DNA of 64,000 nt from Borborobacter arsenicus (GTDB taxonomy: Bacteria > Pseudomonadota > Alphaproteobacteria > Rhizobiales > Rhizobiaceae). This document shows, one piece after another, positions 17,901-24,002 of this stretch. The stretch lies in assembly GCF_003934165.1 (NCBI RefSeq), contig NZ_RKST01000008.1:62001-126000 (forward strand), given 5' to 3'. The first letter of the stretch is position 1; the number at the start of each line of letters is the position of its first letter. A program made the translations under genes and the position numbers. Under the pieces are notes generated by a model. The model was not told where the DNA came from and did no database searches. It saw nothing but the letters and a program-made list of their open reading frames with translations.

Positions 17901-18218
17901 GCGCCGGTCAACCTTTCGGCGCAGATCAGCGGATCGGATATCGTGCTTGGCTGGGATCACCGTTCGCGGCGTTCCGCATGGGAGTTCTTCGAAAGCAGCC
18001 CGGACAGCGGCGAAGCCAGCCTGTCGTTCGAGATCGACATCATAGACGGGTCGACAGTGAAACGCACGCTGACCGCCGCGACCAATGCGAAGACCTATGC
18101 CGCAGCCGACATCACCGCCGATTGGGGCACGATGCCCGCCAGCCTGAAATTTCGCGTCCATCAGATCAGCGCTGCGGTCGGTCGCGGCGCCATGGCCGAG
18201 AAAACCGCCACGCTTTAG
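14907..18218 (+). CDS. Very large tail-tip hub protein (GTA g15-like) with a propeller-like insert
   Basis: 1103 residues. The N-terminal part (AGKALGRQIPIVIGTGKVDG) and the region about 550-760, including FSDTGSGFYFKKAPTDGGFV and FFDLQQRRREHSFSVTGKP, fit the Phage-tail_3 family, the baseplate 'megatron'. Between about residues 205 and 540 lies a segment of repeated short strands (for example YLVVLDIETHSERYRVPL, YLIVAETIGGTHNIRYVNVD, VYRLDIAARSISLFADND) that looks like a beta-propeller. The C-terminus contains a fibronectin-III-like stretch (PVNLSAQISGSDIVLGWDH). The NlpC/P60 peptidase gene usual before this gene in GTAs is absent. Confidence 0.85.
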   Translation: MSSVWFAQGIGFKKPSWGGFAVSAPPVEEPAAPSPAQPFAGKALGRQIPIVIGTGKVDGIPVIGGARTVSKVTGYETVPAEWNGLTSGFGPSTKQVPITTTETVAALGYLLAYDPFERGYELVRLEVDDEVVFDAENGIGASETFRFYGGRQTTVDPIAAGVIGVNAGSWQNFVMIYLDGYEADQAPSVKAVTSNAATASGGNQVVAWTGQAPSSMDQYSAGYQSAYDPIDGVIYQLLTGTEIAGISSVYLVVLDIETHSERYRVPLADSSDYVSGTPFAQALPGSGYLVVRLAVGSEAASPTRVYDTLTGEIVAEWREDASESIDWVESARFENKWLMAGFDRDASGGFSGIFAVNDLTAGTIEATRLSSFGFIQASVGRSLSGSQSFFVARSDGVHEVTFDGDQWATDIVFTPNGTLTGLHYDSQTGYLIVAETIGGTHNIRYVNVDTGAILNNLTPAVPYFFGENTYTKNLFPRSGSVLMFDGGSDVYRLDIAARSISLFADNDLSGFNIGFFDQSRFSHIHGFGDTKWTVYALPNTIPGAISLQSMLTDIMSLGGYSPDELIFEGFSGLTVYGYVFHNDGPIRSAVQALADIYNFSFSDTGSGFYFKKAPTDGGFVADAALTLDDLVPGKDAAVETTDEADIRTPARLELEYISKEGGYQAMPVSFTMPAITNSQTAVKLSTPLVLPDADAARFVAEKFFDLQQRRREHSFSVTGKPTFVPGDVLTVPSGSTTFTVQVESVVLDPRSMVLEIEARDFQIDVSTTVEAVSLTPFGLATVTLQTQYIHLDIPLVRYSDDLGGAGLVQYGVIAARGQDNWGGGVLYRGETASGLTAQIDQAPHDGLIAICTTALPAPAALFCSDEVSTVTVRPVSGDIALLVSKTEAEVLEGANLAWIGRDGRWEGIGFRIVTDNGDGTYTLSGLTVRGYRGSEVHAGSHVAGDYFILHSPDWVHRLNHPVSDLDQTRYYKAIGLNADPAGGVVLPHVVSGAAETPYAPVNLSAQISGSDIVLGWDHRSRRSAWEFFESSPDSGEASLSFEIDIIDGSTVKRTLTAATNAKTYAAADITADWGTMPASLKFRVHQISAAVGRGAMAEKTATL

Positions 18219-18227
18219 GGGCCATCA

Positions 18228-18707
18228 ATGACAATTGAGCAGAAGATACCGCAATCGGTCCCGGTTGCGACAGGACAGGTGTCGAATGGCGTCACCACCA
18301 TCAACAACCGCGACAACCGGATCGAGAGTGCCGCTTTCGGTTTCGTCAGCAAGGCGCTTACCGGCACGTCTGGCTCTCTGACCTCGGCCGAGTTTTGGGA
18401 GGGCTCGTATTTCCTTCTGACCGGGACACCTTCAGGCGCATTCACGCTCTCGGTTCCAGCGGAAGAACGCGGGCCTTTCACGGTATTCAATGACACCGGC
18501 CAGCCCGTCACGGTGCAGATCGCCGGGCAGAGCCTAACGGCGCCAATCGCCGCCGCCGGCACAACGGCGCAGCTCGTGTCCGACGGCGTCAATGTGCGCC
18601 GTGCCGCCGTGTCGGGATCGGGGATCGCCAATATCGCGGCAATGAGCCAGGCCGCTTACGACGCGCTCGTCACGCCTGACGCCCAAACACTCCACGTCAT
18701 CATCTGA
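18228..18707 (+). CDS. Tail-associated protein of unknown function
   Basis: 159 residues, with an AGGGG ribosome-binding site. The C-terminal AMSQAAYDALVTPDAQTLHVII is of the type found at the ends of phage tail-fibre domains ('AYDAL..PDA.TLYVI'), and the centre is beta-rich. It lies just after the hub gene among other tail-tip genes. A fibre-linked structural role is inferred from place and the terminal motif only. Confidence 0.6.
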   Translation: MTIEQKIPQSVPVATGQVSNGVTTINNRDNRIESAAFGFVSKALTGTSGSLTSAEFWEGSYFLLTGTPSGAFTLSVPAEERGPFTVFNDTGQPVTVQIAGQSLTAPIAAAGTTAQLVSDGVNVRRAAVSGSGIANIAAMSQAAYDALVTPDAQTLHVII

Positions 18708-18724
18708 ACGAAAGGACCGCTCTC

Positions 18725-19150
18725 ATGAGCTTTTCGACCTATTGCGCCAAGGCGCTGCTCAACAGCCTGTTCGGCAAGACCTCCGATTTCGGTGCGCTTG
18801 CAGTCGCACCGACCATCTATGTCGCGCTGTCCAGCACGGCGCCGGCTGAGGATGGAACGGGTGTCACCGAACCATCAACCGGCAGCTATGCGCGTGTCGC
18901 CACTGCGGCGGTGGATTGGGCAGCGGCAACCACGGCCGATCCGAGTGTTGTCGCCAACGCCAATGCCGTGACGTTTCCGACCGCGACGGCCGACTGGCTG
19001 GCCGGAGCCAATCTCACGCATTTCGCGCTGTATGACGCCGCCACGCTCGGCAACATGATCGGGGCCGGCGCGCTCACCGTGGCGAAGCCGGTGCTGAATG
19101 GCGATCCGGCCGAGTTCGCCGCTGGCGCTCTCACCATCAGCCTGGATTAA
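18725..19150 (+). CDS. Phage tail-tip protein of unknown function
   Basis: 141 residues with a strong GAAAGGAC ribosome-binding site. It opens with MSFSTYCAKALLNSLFGKTS and contains APTIYVALSSTAPAEDG, a pattern I know from conserved phage proteins called tail-fibre or capsid-associated, of uncertain function. The alanine/threonine-rich remainder suggests a beta-sandwich. Confidence 0.6.
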   Translation: MSFSTYCAKALLNSLFGKTSDFGALAVAPTIYVALSSTAPAEDGTGVTEPSTGSYARVATAAVDWAAATTADPSVVANANAVTFPTATADWLAGANLTHFALYDAATLGNMIGAGALTVAKPVLNGDPAEFAAGALTISLD

Positions 19151-19153
19151 ACC

Positions 19154-20053
19154 ATGCCGTTGCGCGTAGGCGGTCAGCCGGTCAAGGCGCTTTATCTCGG
19201 CTCGACACCGGTTAAAGCGCTGTATCTCGGTGCCACGAAGATATGGCCGGAGGATTCGTCTGGCACGATGGAGGGCACGCTTGCCGCTCTGTCTGGCCTG
19301 TCCGGTGGCATGGCCGTCACGCGCAAGCTGGAAGCTGCGATTGCGGCGGCCAGTGCAGTATCTGGAACACTCGGCATCAGGCGCGGCTTTGCCGGTGCGC
19401 TTCCCGCGTCGTCGGCCCTGCAGGGCAATCTCCGGGCAGGCGGATTTGCCGGTGACATGGCGTCCAGTGCGGCTCTGGCGGGTGGCCTATCGGTCAAACG
19501 TGCCGTGGCAGGCGCAGTGGACAGCCTGTCGACCTTCTCGGGCGCTCCAACGATCACAAGGCGGTTTGCTGGTGCGGTCGCTGGCGTATCCGCAATGGCC
19601 GGCGATCTGTCGATCGAAACGCCGGTCGGTTACCGATATCTTCGGGTCCGTGTCACGGCCAATGACGGCGCTAACCAGAGCCGTATTACCGAACTTTATT
19701 GGGCGGAAACAGCCGGAGGTCCATCGGTTGCGACGGGCGGTTTGGCTTCTGGCAGTACCGAACTATTGGGAGCCACCAACGCATTCGACGGCAATACATC
19801 CTCGACGTCGTGGCTGTCTGCCAATGTCGCGCCTCCGCACTGGCTGCAATACGATCTCGGCACCGGAAATTCCGCCGCACCAGTTGAGCTTAGGATGGTG
19901 GCTCGTCAAGGTAACGGTTTCACTGTTTTTTCACAGGCACCGAAAGACTTCACCATTGAGGGCTCGAATGACGGTGCGGCGTGGGATGTGTTGCGATCTG
20001 TCACGGGCCAGACCGCATGGGGAGTTGGCGAAGAAAGAACTTTTTCGCTTTAA
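19154..20053 (+). CDS. Putative receptor-binding tail protein with 20-residue repeats and a discoidin-like domain
   Basis: 299 residues. The N-terminus carries a doubled VKALYLGSTP / VKALYLGATK motif. Residues 39-156 are six imperfect repeats of about 20 residues (consensus FAGAL.A.SALSG.LSI.R). Residues about 160-299 match the F5/8 type C (discoidin) fold: NAFDGNTSSTSW, PPHWLQYDLGTG, APKDFTIEGSNDGAAWDVL. Such domains bind sugars, so this is the best receptor-binding candidate. The gene follows the previous stop after three bases with no clear ribosome-binding site, so coupling is likely. It ends the plus-strand tail operon. Confidence 0.75.
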   Translation: MPLRVGGQPVKALYLGSTPVKALYLGATKIWPEDSSGTMEGTLAALSGLSGGMAVTRKLEAAIAAASAVSGTLGIRRGFAGALPASSALQGNLRAGGFAGDMASSAALAGGLSVKRAVAGAVDSLSTFSGAPTITRRFAGAVAGVSAMAGDLSIETPVGYRYLRVRVTANDGANQSRITELYWAETAGGPSVATGGLASGSTELLGATNAFDGNTSSTSWLSANVAPPHWLQYDLGTGNSAAPVELRMVARQGNGFTVFSQAPKDFTIEGSNDGAAWDVLRSVTGQTAWGVGEERTFSL

Positions 20054-20181
20054 TCCGATTGGGCTAGCACCCTTCCATCACTGTATGTGATCTCGGCTGG
20101 TGTGTAATACCAAAGGGCTGACATCACACCGAGTGCGACGCCAGTCAGTAGATAGAGTGCTGGTATAACGATCCTGTCCAT
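20050..20181 (-). CDS. Small single-span membrane protein (43 residues)
   Basis: An open frame from ATG at 20181 encodes MDRIVIPALYLLTGVALG, then VMSALWYYTPAEITYSDGRV and a short end. It has one hydrophobic segment followed by a polar tail. Its last bases overlap the end of the tail gene on the other strand. The ribosome-binding site is weak and no family is recognised. Confidence 0.35.
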   Translation of the reverse strand: MDRIVIPALYLLTGVALGVMSALWYYTPAEITYSDGRVLAQSD

Positions 20182-20203
20182 CGCAGCTTCGGAATTACTT
20201 CAA

Positions 20204-20249
20204 AGGAAAATGGCGAGCCCAGCAGTTCCAATGCGGGGAGCTCGCCATT
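20204..20249 (-). terminator. Intrinsic terminator of the Flp pilin gene
   Basis: Perfect ten-base arms AATGGCGAGC and GCTCGCCATT enclose 21 bases. On the minus strand the stem runs straight into TTTTCCTTT. It lies about 45 bases after the pilin stop codon. Confidence 0.65.
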
Positions 20250-20294
20250 CTCGTGCGCCGGCTCGGGGTTCAAGCCTTAATGGCGCTCGAAGTA

Positions 20295-20486
20295 TTAGAC
20301 AGGATCCGGTACCGACTCAAGTTTGCCTTGAAGGAATGTCCACTGTCCGCCCACCCAAGTGCCGACAGCGATGACGCTCGTGATGACCACGGCCGTGATG
20401 ATGCCCAGCAAGATCGTATACTCGACCATTGCCGCGCCATCTTCATCGTCGCGGAAGCGCTTCGCGATATCAAGTACCTTACGCAT
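20295..20486 (-). CDS. Flp/Fap-type (type IVb) pilin
   Basis: 63 residues. The prepilin cleavage motif is exact: a short charged leader ends in DDEDG, then AAMVEYTILLG with glutamate at +5 and tyrosine at +6. A hydrophobic helix follows (ITAVVITSVIAVGTWVGG). This is the Flp pilin family of tight-adherence (Tad) pili. An AGGGGG ribosome-binding site lies eight bases before ATG 20486. The gene is alone, on the strand opposite to the phage tail and lysis genes, with its own promoter-like sequence and terminator. No Tad assembly genes are in the window. Confidence 0.9.
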   Translation of the reverse strand: MRKVLDIAKRFRDDEDGAAMVEYTILLGIITAVVITSVIAVGTWVGGQWTFLQGKLESVPDPV

Positions 20487-20505
20487 AAGGAAAACCCCCT
20501 TTTAC

Positions 20506-20540
20506 AATTCACCCGACGAAACCTCTCGTCGTGGTGAATT
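20506..20540. repeat. Inverted repeat in the pilin leader region
   Basis: AATTCACC plus CGACGA pairs with TCGTCG plus GGTGAATT: 14 base pairs with one bulged T and a six-base loop. It lies between the putative -10 box and the pilin start, so it would fall at or near the 5' end of the mRNA. It could be an operator or an RNA hairpin. Confidence 0.6.
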
Positions 20541-20566
20541 AATTCTTAACGCTTGCTCGCTGTCAA
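20538..20566 (-). promoter_or_regulatory. Sigma-70-type promoter of the pilin gene
   Basis: Minus strand TTGACA (20566-20561), a 17-base spacer and ATTAAT (20543-20538). The -35 box is perfect and the -10 box matches four of six positions. It points at the pilin gene. Confidence 0.5.
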
Positions 20567-20574
20567 ACGGTTTT

Positions 20575-20594
20575 AACAAAGGGTTAACTTTGTT
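20575..20594. promoter_or_regulatory. Operator-like palindrome AACAAAG-N6-CTTTGTT
   Basis: Perfect seven-base arms around GGTTAA, directly upstream of the -35 box of the pilin promoter. The spacing suits a dimeric regulator. The double-HTH protein encoded next door is a possible ligand; that is inference. Confidence 0.45.
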
Positions 20595-20691
20595 CGACTT
20601 GGCACGGGAAAGCTAACCGCCTGATCGCAAACGGATTTCGGCGTTTTAACCATGTCGCGAATTACTTCGGAAGAGGTAGGCTTAACCCGGC

Positions 20692-21012
20692 CTAAGCAGA
20701 GAATTTCTTTAATACTCGGTATACCCGCGAAGAATGAAGGCCGAGTGCCTTCGCGATCTGGTTCGCGGTCATCCCGGCCCTAAGCATGGCTTGCGCCTCT
20801 CCCAGCCATTCCGGGGCAGGGGCCGGCAATAGCCGGTTGTCGCGCTTGACGCTGGCGACGTGGCGATGCACGGCCGATTTAGCTACAGCCGTGGCATCTG
20901 CGATTTGTTGGATCGAGGCGCCGGCGCGGCGCATCTCTATCATGCGCGTGATGACGCTGGCCGGCACTACGGGCCGGCCACGCGCCGGCATGTCGTCTGA
21001 AATGGTTCTCAC
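20692..21012 (-). CDS. Small DNA-binding protein with two helix-turn-helix motifs
   Basis: 106 residues. The first HTH lies at about residues 18-55 (RMIEMRRAGASIQQIADA, then AVAKSAVHRHV). The second is at about 68-103 (AQAMLRAGMTANQIAKALG, then SSRVYRVLKK). The HTH motifs are of the resolvase/Hin type, but there is no recombinase catalytic domain, so a regulator is likely. Its ATG overlaps the stop of the gene upstream (ATGA), making an operon with the next two genes. Confidence 0.75.
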   Translation of the reverse strand: MRTISDDMPARGRPVVPASVITRMIEMRRAGASIQQIADATAVAKSAVHRHVASVKRDNRLLPAPAPEWLGEAQAMLRAGMTANQIAKALGLHSSRVYRVLKKFSA

Positions 21013-21317
21013 CTGAACCTCGGCCTGTAGGAGACGCGCACGAGGTGACGCGGCGTACCAGCCGGGCGAGGTCCGATGTGACCTGTGGCGACAATCGCGC
21101 TGCGGCTCGCCAGTTCCCCGCCACAGCGATCGTAGTCCATGCGGGCCGCCTCCTGCGCGGCCTCAATTGCCCTGCGAAAACGGATGGGCGACTCGATCAA
21201 CCTGTTATCGGGGCCGGAGGTCATGGCCCGATACCATGCGGTTTCACCGTCAAGGCGAGGGGCAGAGCCGAAATTGTATTCGCGCACGCGAATGTCGAAA
21301 CGGTCGGGAGTGTTCAT
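21009..21317 (-). CDS. Hypothetical prophage protein (102 residues)
   Basis: Start chosen at ATG 21317 because GAAGGGAACG precedes it; a longer frame reaches 21383 without support. The product begins MNTPDRFDIRVREYNFGSAP, is rich in arginine and charged residues, has no membrane segment, and matches no family I recognise. The stop overlaps the start of the HTH gene, so the two are co-translated. Confidence 0.6.
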   Translation of the reverse strand: MNTPDRFDIRVREYNFGSAPRLDGETAWYRAMTSGPDNRLIESPIRFRRAIEAAQEAARMDYDRCGGELASRSAIVATGHIGPRPAGTPRHLVRVSYRPRFR

Positions 21318-21328
21318 CGTCGTTCCCT

Positions 21329-21568
21329 TCAATTCTTGAACATACCGATAAGATCGGAAGCCATGCGCTTGTCGAGGGCGCATTCTCCGAGCAAGAAGGG
21401 CTGGATTTCACGCTCTGCCTGCTCCTGGCCGGTCTTCAAGAGCAACCCGGCGAGGAACCATGTCTGTTTGCCGGTAGCCGGAACCATTGAACGGTTAGCG
21501 GCGCGGTCCAGAACTTTGACGATTTCTTTCTGGGTGAAGGTTTCGAAGATCATCTGAGGTTTCCTCAT
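21329..21568 (-). CDS. Hypothetical prophage protein (about 79 residues)
   Basis: The product (MRKPQMIFETFTQKEIVKVL onward) is helical with a central hydrophobic segment WFLAGLLLKTG that is too polar for a sure membrane span. Possible starts are GTG 21574, ATG 21568 and ATG 21553; the last has AGGA eight bases upstream. It is the first gene of the small minus-strand operon with the HTH regulator. No family recognised. Confidence 0.5.
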   Translation of the reverse strand: MRKPQMIFETFTQKEIVKVLDRAANRSMVPATGKQTWFLAGLLLKTGQEQAEREIQPFLLGECALDKRMASDLIGMFKN

Positions 21569-21658
21569 TGCCACCTAATGGCCAATTCCCTTAGGCGATA
21601 AAAACAATATAGGGAAATCGACAGGAAAGATCAAGCGAGAAAATAAAGGAAACCGAAC

Positions 21659-21886
21659 ATGACCCTGCTATCGAACTGGCGGGCGGTGCTGACGCGCGCC
21701 TGGTCCGTCCGTCTCATCATCATTGCCGCGCTGCTGTCTGGCGGTGAAGTCGCGCTGCCGATGCTGGAAGGCATCATCGATCTTCCGTCCGGTGTGTTCG
21801 CTGCAGCGTCCGGCTTTGTCGCTGCGGCTGCGCTCCTTGCCCGCGTCGTGGCGCAAGAGGGTTTGTCGAAGGAGCCGAAGGAATGA
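21659..21886 (+). CDS. Putative holin
   Basis: 75 residues with two predicted membrane segments: VRLIIIAALLSGGEVALPML and VFAAASGFVAAAALLARVV. It ends in a charged tail and overlaps the endolysin gene by four bases. Size, membrane layout and position directly before a lysozyme gene make it the likely lysis-timing protein. The region ahead (21575-21658) separates it from the divergent minus-strand operon. Confidence 0.75.
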   Translation: MTLLSNWRAVLTRAWSVRLIIIAALLSGGEVALPMLEGIIDLPSGVFAAASGFVAAAALLARVVAQEGLSKEPKE

Positions 21887-22395
21887 GCGCCCGCGCGCGT
21901 AAGGCGCTGGCCAGCGGTGCCATCATCGGTCTGGTCGCTATGACAGCGACCTATTTGACCGAGCCATGGGAAGGCACCGTCAACAAAGCCTATTGGGATC
22001 GGCTCGGCAGCGTCTGGACGATCTGCACGGGTGAAACCCTGAGCGTGAAGCCCGGCATGGTGAAGACCGATGCCGAGTGCAAGGAAATGCTGCTGGAGCG
22101 GCTGGAGAATGATTTTCACCAGCCGTTGACCCGATGCATTCGAGGCTTCGACAAAGCTCCTCTCGGCTGGCAGGGAGCCATGCTGGACGAGGCCTACAAT
22201 ATTGGCGTCGGTGCGGCGTGCTCGTCTACCGCCGCCAAACGGGCGCGAGCCGGCGATTTCAAGGGCTCCTGCCATGCAATGACGTGGTTCAACCGCGCCG
22301 GCGGCAAGGTCATCCTTGGCCTCAAGAAGCGCCGTGAGTTCGGCGATGCAAACCGGATGGGCGAGCTCGAACTGTGCCTGGAGGGGCTGCGGTGA
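21883..22395 (+). CDS. Endolysin, GH24 lysozyme with N-terminal signal anchor
   Basis: 170 residues. The GH24 active site is visible: Glu30 in EPWEG, Asp39 in AYWDRLG and Thr46 in VWTICTGET. The N-terminus has a weakly hydrophobic, glycine/alanine-rich segment (ALASGAIIGLVAMTATYL) of the signal-anchor-release type. Such enzymes are exported by Sec, held inactive in the membrane and released when the membrane is depolarised (family knowledge from P21 and P1). A second domain or cell-wall-binding module is absent. Confidence 0.9.
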   Translation: MSARARKALASGAIIGLVAMTATYLTEPWEGTVNKAYWDRLGSVWTICTGETLSVKPGMVKTDAECKEMLLERLENDFHQPLTRCIRGFDKAPLGWQGAMLDEAYNIGVGAACSSTAAKRARAGDFKGSCHAMTWFNRAGGKVILGLKKRREFGDANRMGELELCLEGLR

Positions 22396-22784
22396 TGGCT
22401 GGGACCCGCAAGAAAGCCTCCTATGTCGGCGTGCCGGCGGTCTTCAAGCTCGACCTTGCCTGCATGCATCTGAACGAAGCCTATGGCGAGGCCTTCGGCT
22501 GCTACCTCGTCGGCAGTGCGATCGAGCGCCCCGACTGGCGCGACGTCGATGTGGTCATGATCCTCGATGATGAGGCCTTCCAGCGGGAGTTTCCGCAGGC
22601 TGATCTACGTGTATTCGAGCATGACCTGAAATGGCTGCTCCACACGGTGGCAATCTCCGACTGGCTGAAGGCGCAGACTGACCTGCCGATCGACTTTAAG
22701 TTCCAGCCGCAGACGTGGGCGAACGAGAGGCACAAAGGCATGCGCCACGCGCTCGGCATGCGGGCCGTCAGGAGCGAAGATTGA
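22395..22784 (+). CDS. Nucleotidyltransferase-like protein in the lysis cassette
   Basis: 129 residues from ATG 22395 (ATGA overlap with the endolysin stop). The pattern YLVGSAIERPDWRDVDVVMI fits the minimal nucleotidyltransferase signature: Gly-Ser at 40-41, then Asp-x-Asp at 50-52 within hydrophobic strands. No HEPN partner or antitoxin-like gene is adjacent; the next gene is a spanin, again with a one-base overlap. Substrate and role are unknown. Confidence 0.65.
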   Translation: MAGTRKKASYVGVPAVFKLDLACMHLNEAYGEAFGCYLVGSAIERPDWRDVDVVMILDDEAFQREFPQADLRVFEHDLKWLLHTVAISDWLKAQTDLPIDFKFQPQTWANERHKGMRHALGMRAVRSED

Positions 22785-23152
22785 TGCTCGGTCAACTCCG
22801 CCTCATCCTCGCCGGGCTGATCCTGGTTGCCTTCCTTGCTCTCGGCATCGTCGCGCTCTGGTATCGCGGCCAGGCCTTTGATGCGCGCGCCGCTGCGGCG
22901 AAAGCCAGTGCAGCGCTGGAAACGGCAGAAGCCGTCAACAAGGCCCAGCAAGCCGCAATCGGCCGCCTGCGTGCCGAAGCAGAGCGCAATGACAGGCTAA
23001 CGGCCGAACTGGCGAAGAAGCTGGCCGATGCCAACGCCGAACTGCTTGACCTCACCGAATCCCGAAACGAACTGGAAGACGCCGATGAAACCGTTCGCGA
23101 TTACCTGCGCGCTCCTGTCCCTGATGCTCTTCGCAGGTTGTACGACCGTTGA
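22784..23152 (+). CDS. Inner-membrane spanin (Rz-like)
   Basis: 122 residues: an N-terminal membrane helix (LILAGLILVAFLALGIVALW) followed by a long alanine/glutamate-rich coiled coil (about residues 30-105). This is the layout of Rz proteins that bridge inner and outer membrane in the last step of lysis. Start at ATG 22784, overlapping the preceding stop. The partner lipoprotein gene begins inside its 3' end in another frame. Confidence 0.8.
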   Translation: MLGQLRLILAGLILVAFLALGIVALWYRGQAFDARAAAAKASAALETAEAVNKAQQAAIGRLRAEAERNDRLTAELAKKLADANAELLDLTESRNELEDADETVRDYLRAPVPDALRRLYDR

Positions 23153-23357
23153 TCCGCGCGTCGTGGTCCAGACAGAGATTGTGCGGGAAAAGGTTCCTGA
23201 TGCGCTTATCCAGCCCTGTCTCAAGCAATGGCGCAAGAAGGGCGGGCCGGCCACGACGGAAGATTTTGTGAAGCGTGGCGACGCGAACGAAGACGCTTTG
23301 CGCCGCTGCGCCGCTCAGATCGACGGCATTCGCGAATGGAGCGAGGCGCAGCCTTAA
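23085..23357 (+). CDS. Outer-membrane spanin lipoprotein (Rz1-like)
   Basis: 90 residues from ATG 23085, with GGAAGAC upstream. A lipoprotein signal peptide ends in the lipobox LFAGC (MKPFAITCALLSLMLFAGC). The mature part is short and holds a pair of cysteines. It overlaps the i-spanin gene by 68 bases in another frame, the known overlapping spanin arrangement. Confidence 0.8.
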   Translation: MKPFAITCALLSLMLFAGCTTVDPRVVVQTEIVREKVPDALIQPCLKQWRKKGGPATTEDFVKRGDANEDALRRCAAQIDGIREWSEAQP

Positions 23358-23495
23358 AGCGGGCCGGGTAGCTGTTGGAGCAGCGCCCGACTGACCACCA
23401 ATGATCAATGCGGGATCACCGATGGCTGGCAAAGTGCATAGCCCGGCAATGGTTCCCTTTTCCTTACAGTGCAACATCAGAAGGGCCGGGGCGCC

Positions 23496-23729
23496 ATGAA
23501 CGAAGCTGATATTCGCCGGATCGTGGCGGAAACAGTCACGGAAACACTCACCCGCATCGGGATCGAGGCGGATGATCCTCTGGAGGCTCAGAAGGATTTC
23601 CAGCATCTGCGAAGCTGGCGAACATCGACCGAAACCATCAAGCGCCAATCCCTCATGACCGCGATCGGTATTGTCACGGCAGGCGTCCTCGGCCTGATCT
23701 GGATGGCAGTCAAAGGCCAAGCACAATAA
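23496..23729 (+). CDS. Small membrane protein of the prophage end
   Basis: 77 residues from ATG 23496. A helical, acidic N-terminal part (MNEADIRRIVAETVTETLTR) is followed by a charged middle and one C-terminal membrane segment (LMTAIGIVTAGVLGLIWMAV). It resembles small phage proteins related to DUF6127, but I am not sure of the family. It lies after the spanins and may assist lysis. Confidence 0.6.
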   Translation: MNEADIRRIVAETVTETLTRIGIEADDPLEAQKDFQHLRSWRTSTETIKRQSLMTAIGIVTAGVLGLIWMAVKGQAQ

Positions 23730-23747
23730 CCAGCGAAAGGAGCACGC

Positions 23748-23831
23748 ATGACCAAGCACCATCCTCCCGGCAAGGTCATCACCCGCCGCCTTTATGTGCG
23801 GCCGAAAAGGTGCAGCTTAATCCGGAATTAA
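23748..23831 (+). CDS. Possible 27-residue basic peptide
   Basis: ATG 23748 with a strong GAAAGGAG site starts a short frame (MTKHHPPGKVITRRLYVRP, then KRCSLIRN). It directly follows the small membrane protein gene. It may be a real microprotein or the remnant of a longer gene. Confidence 0.3.
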   Translation: MTKHHPPGKVITRRLYVRPKRCSLIRN

Positions 23832-23904
23832 CCACGACGCCGCATTCTGATCGTGGTGGAATGTATCGAGTACCATCCCGCCCTGACCAGGTGGCTCAGG
23901 TAAC

Positions 23905-23941
23905 AGGCCCGTCGCTTCACCCGAGGCGTCGGGCCTTTTTC
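23905..23941 (+). terminator. Intrinsic terminator at the end of the lysis operon
   Basis: AGGCCCGTCGC pairs with GCGTCGGGCCT (one mismatch) and is followed by TTTTT. It closes the plus-strand transcription unit from holin to the small peptide gene. Confidence 0.8.
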
Positions 23942-24002
23942 ATTGGCGGGAGCTCGCCTCACCTTGACGGCAATGGGCATTTGTTCCTAATTCGTTCTCG
24001 TC

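Noticed and set aside
20692-21012. Resolvase/invertase gene
   Set aside because: HTH motifs are resolvase-like, but there is no catalytic serine domain and the protein is only 106 residues.
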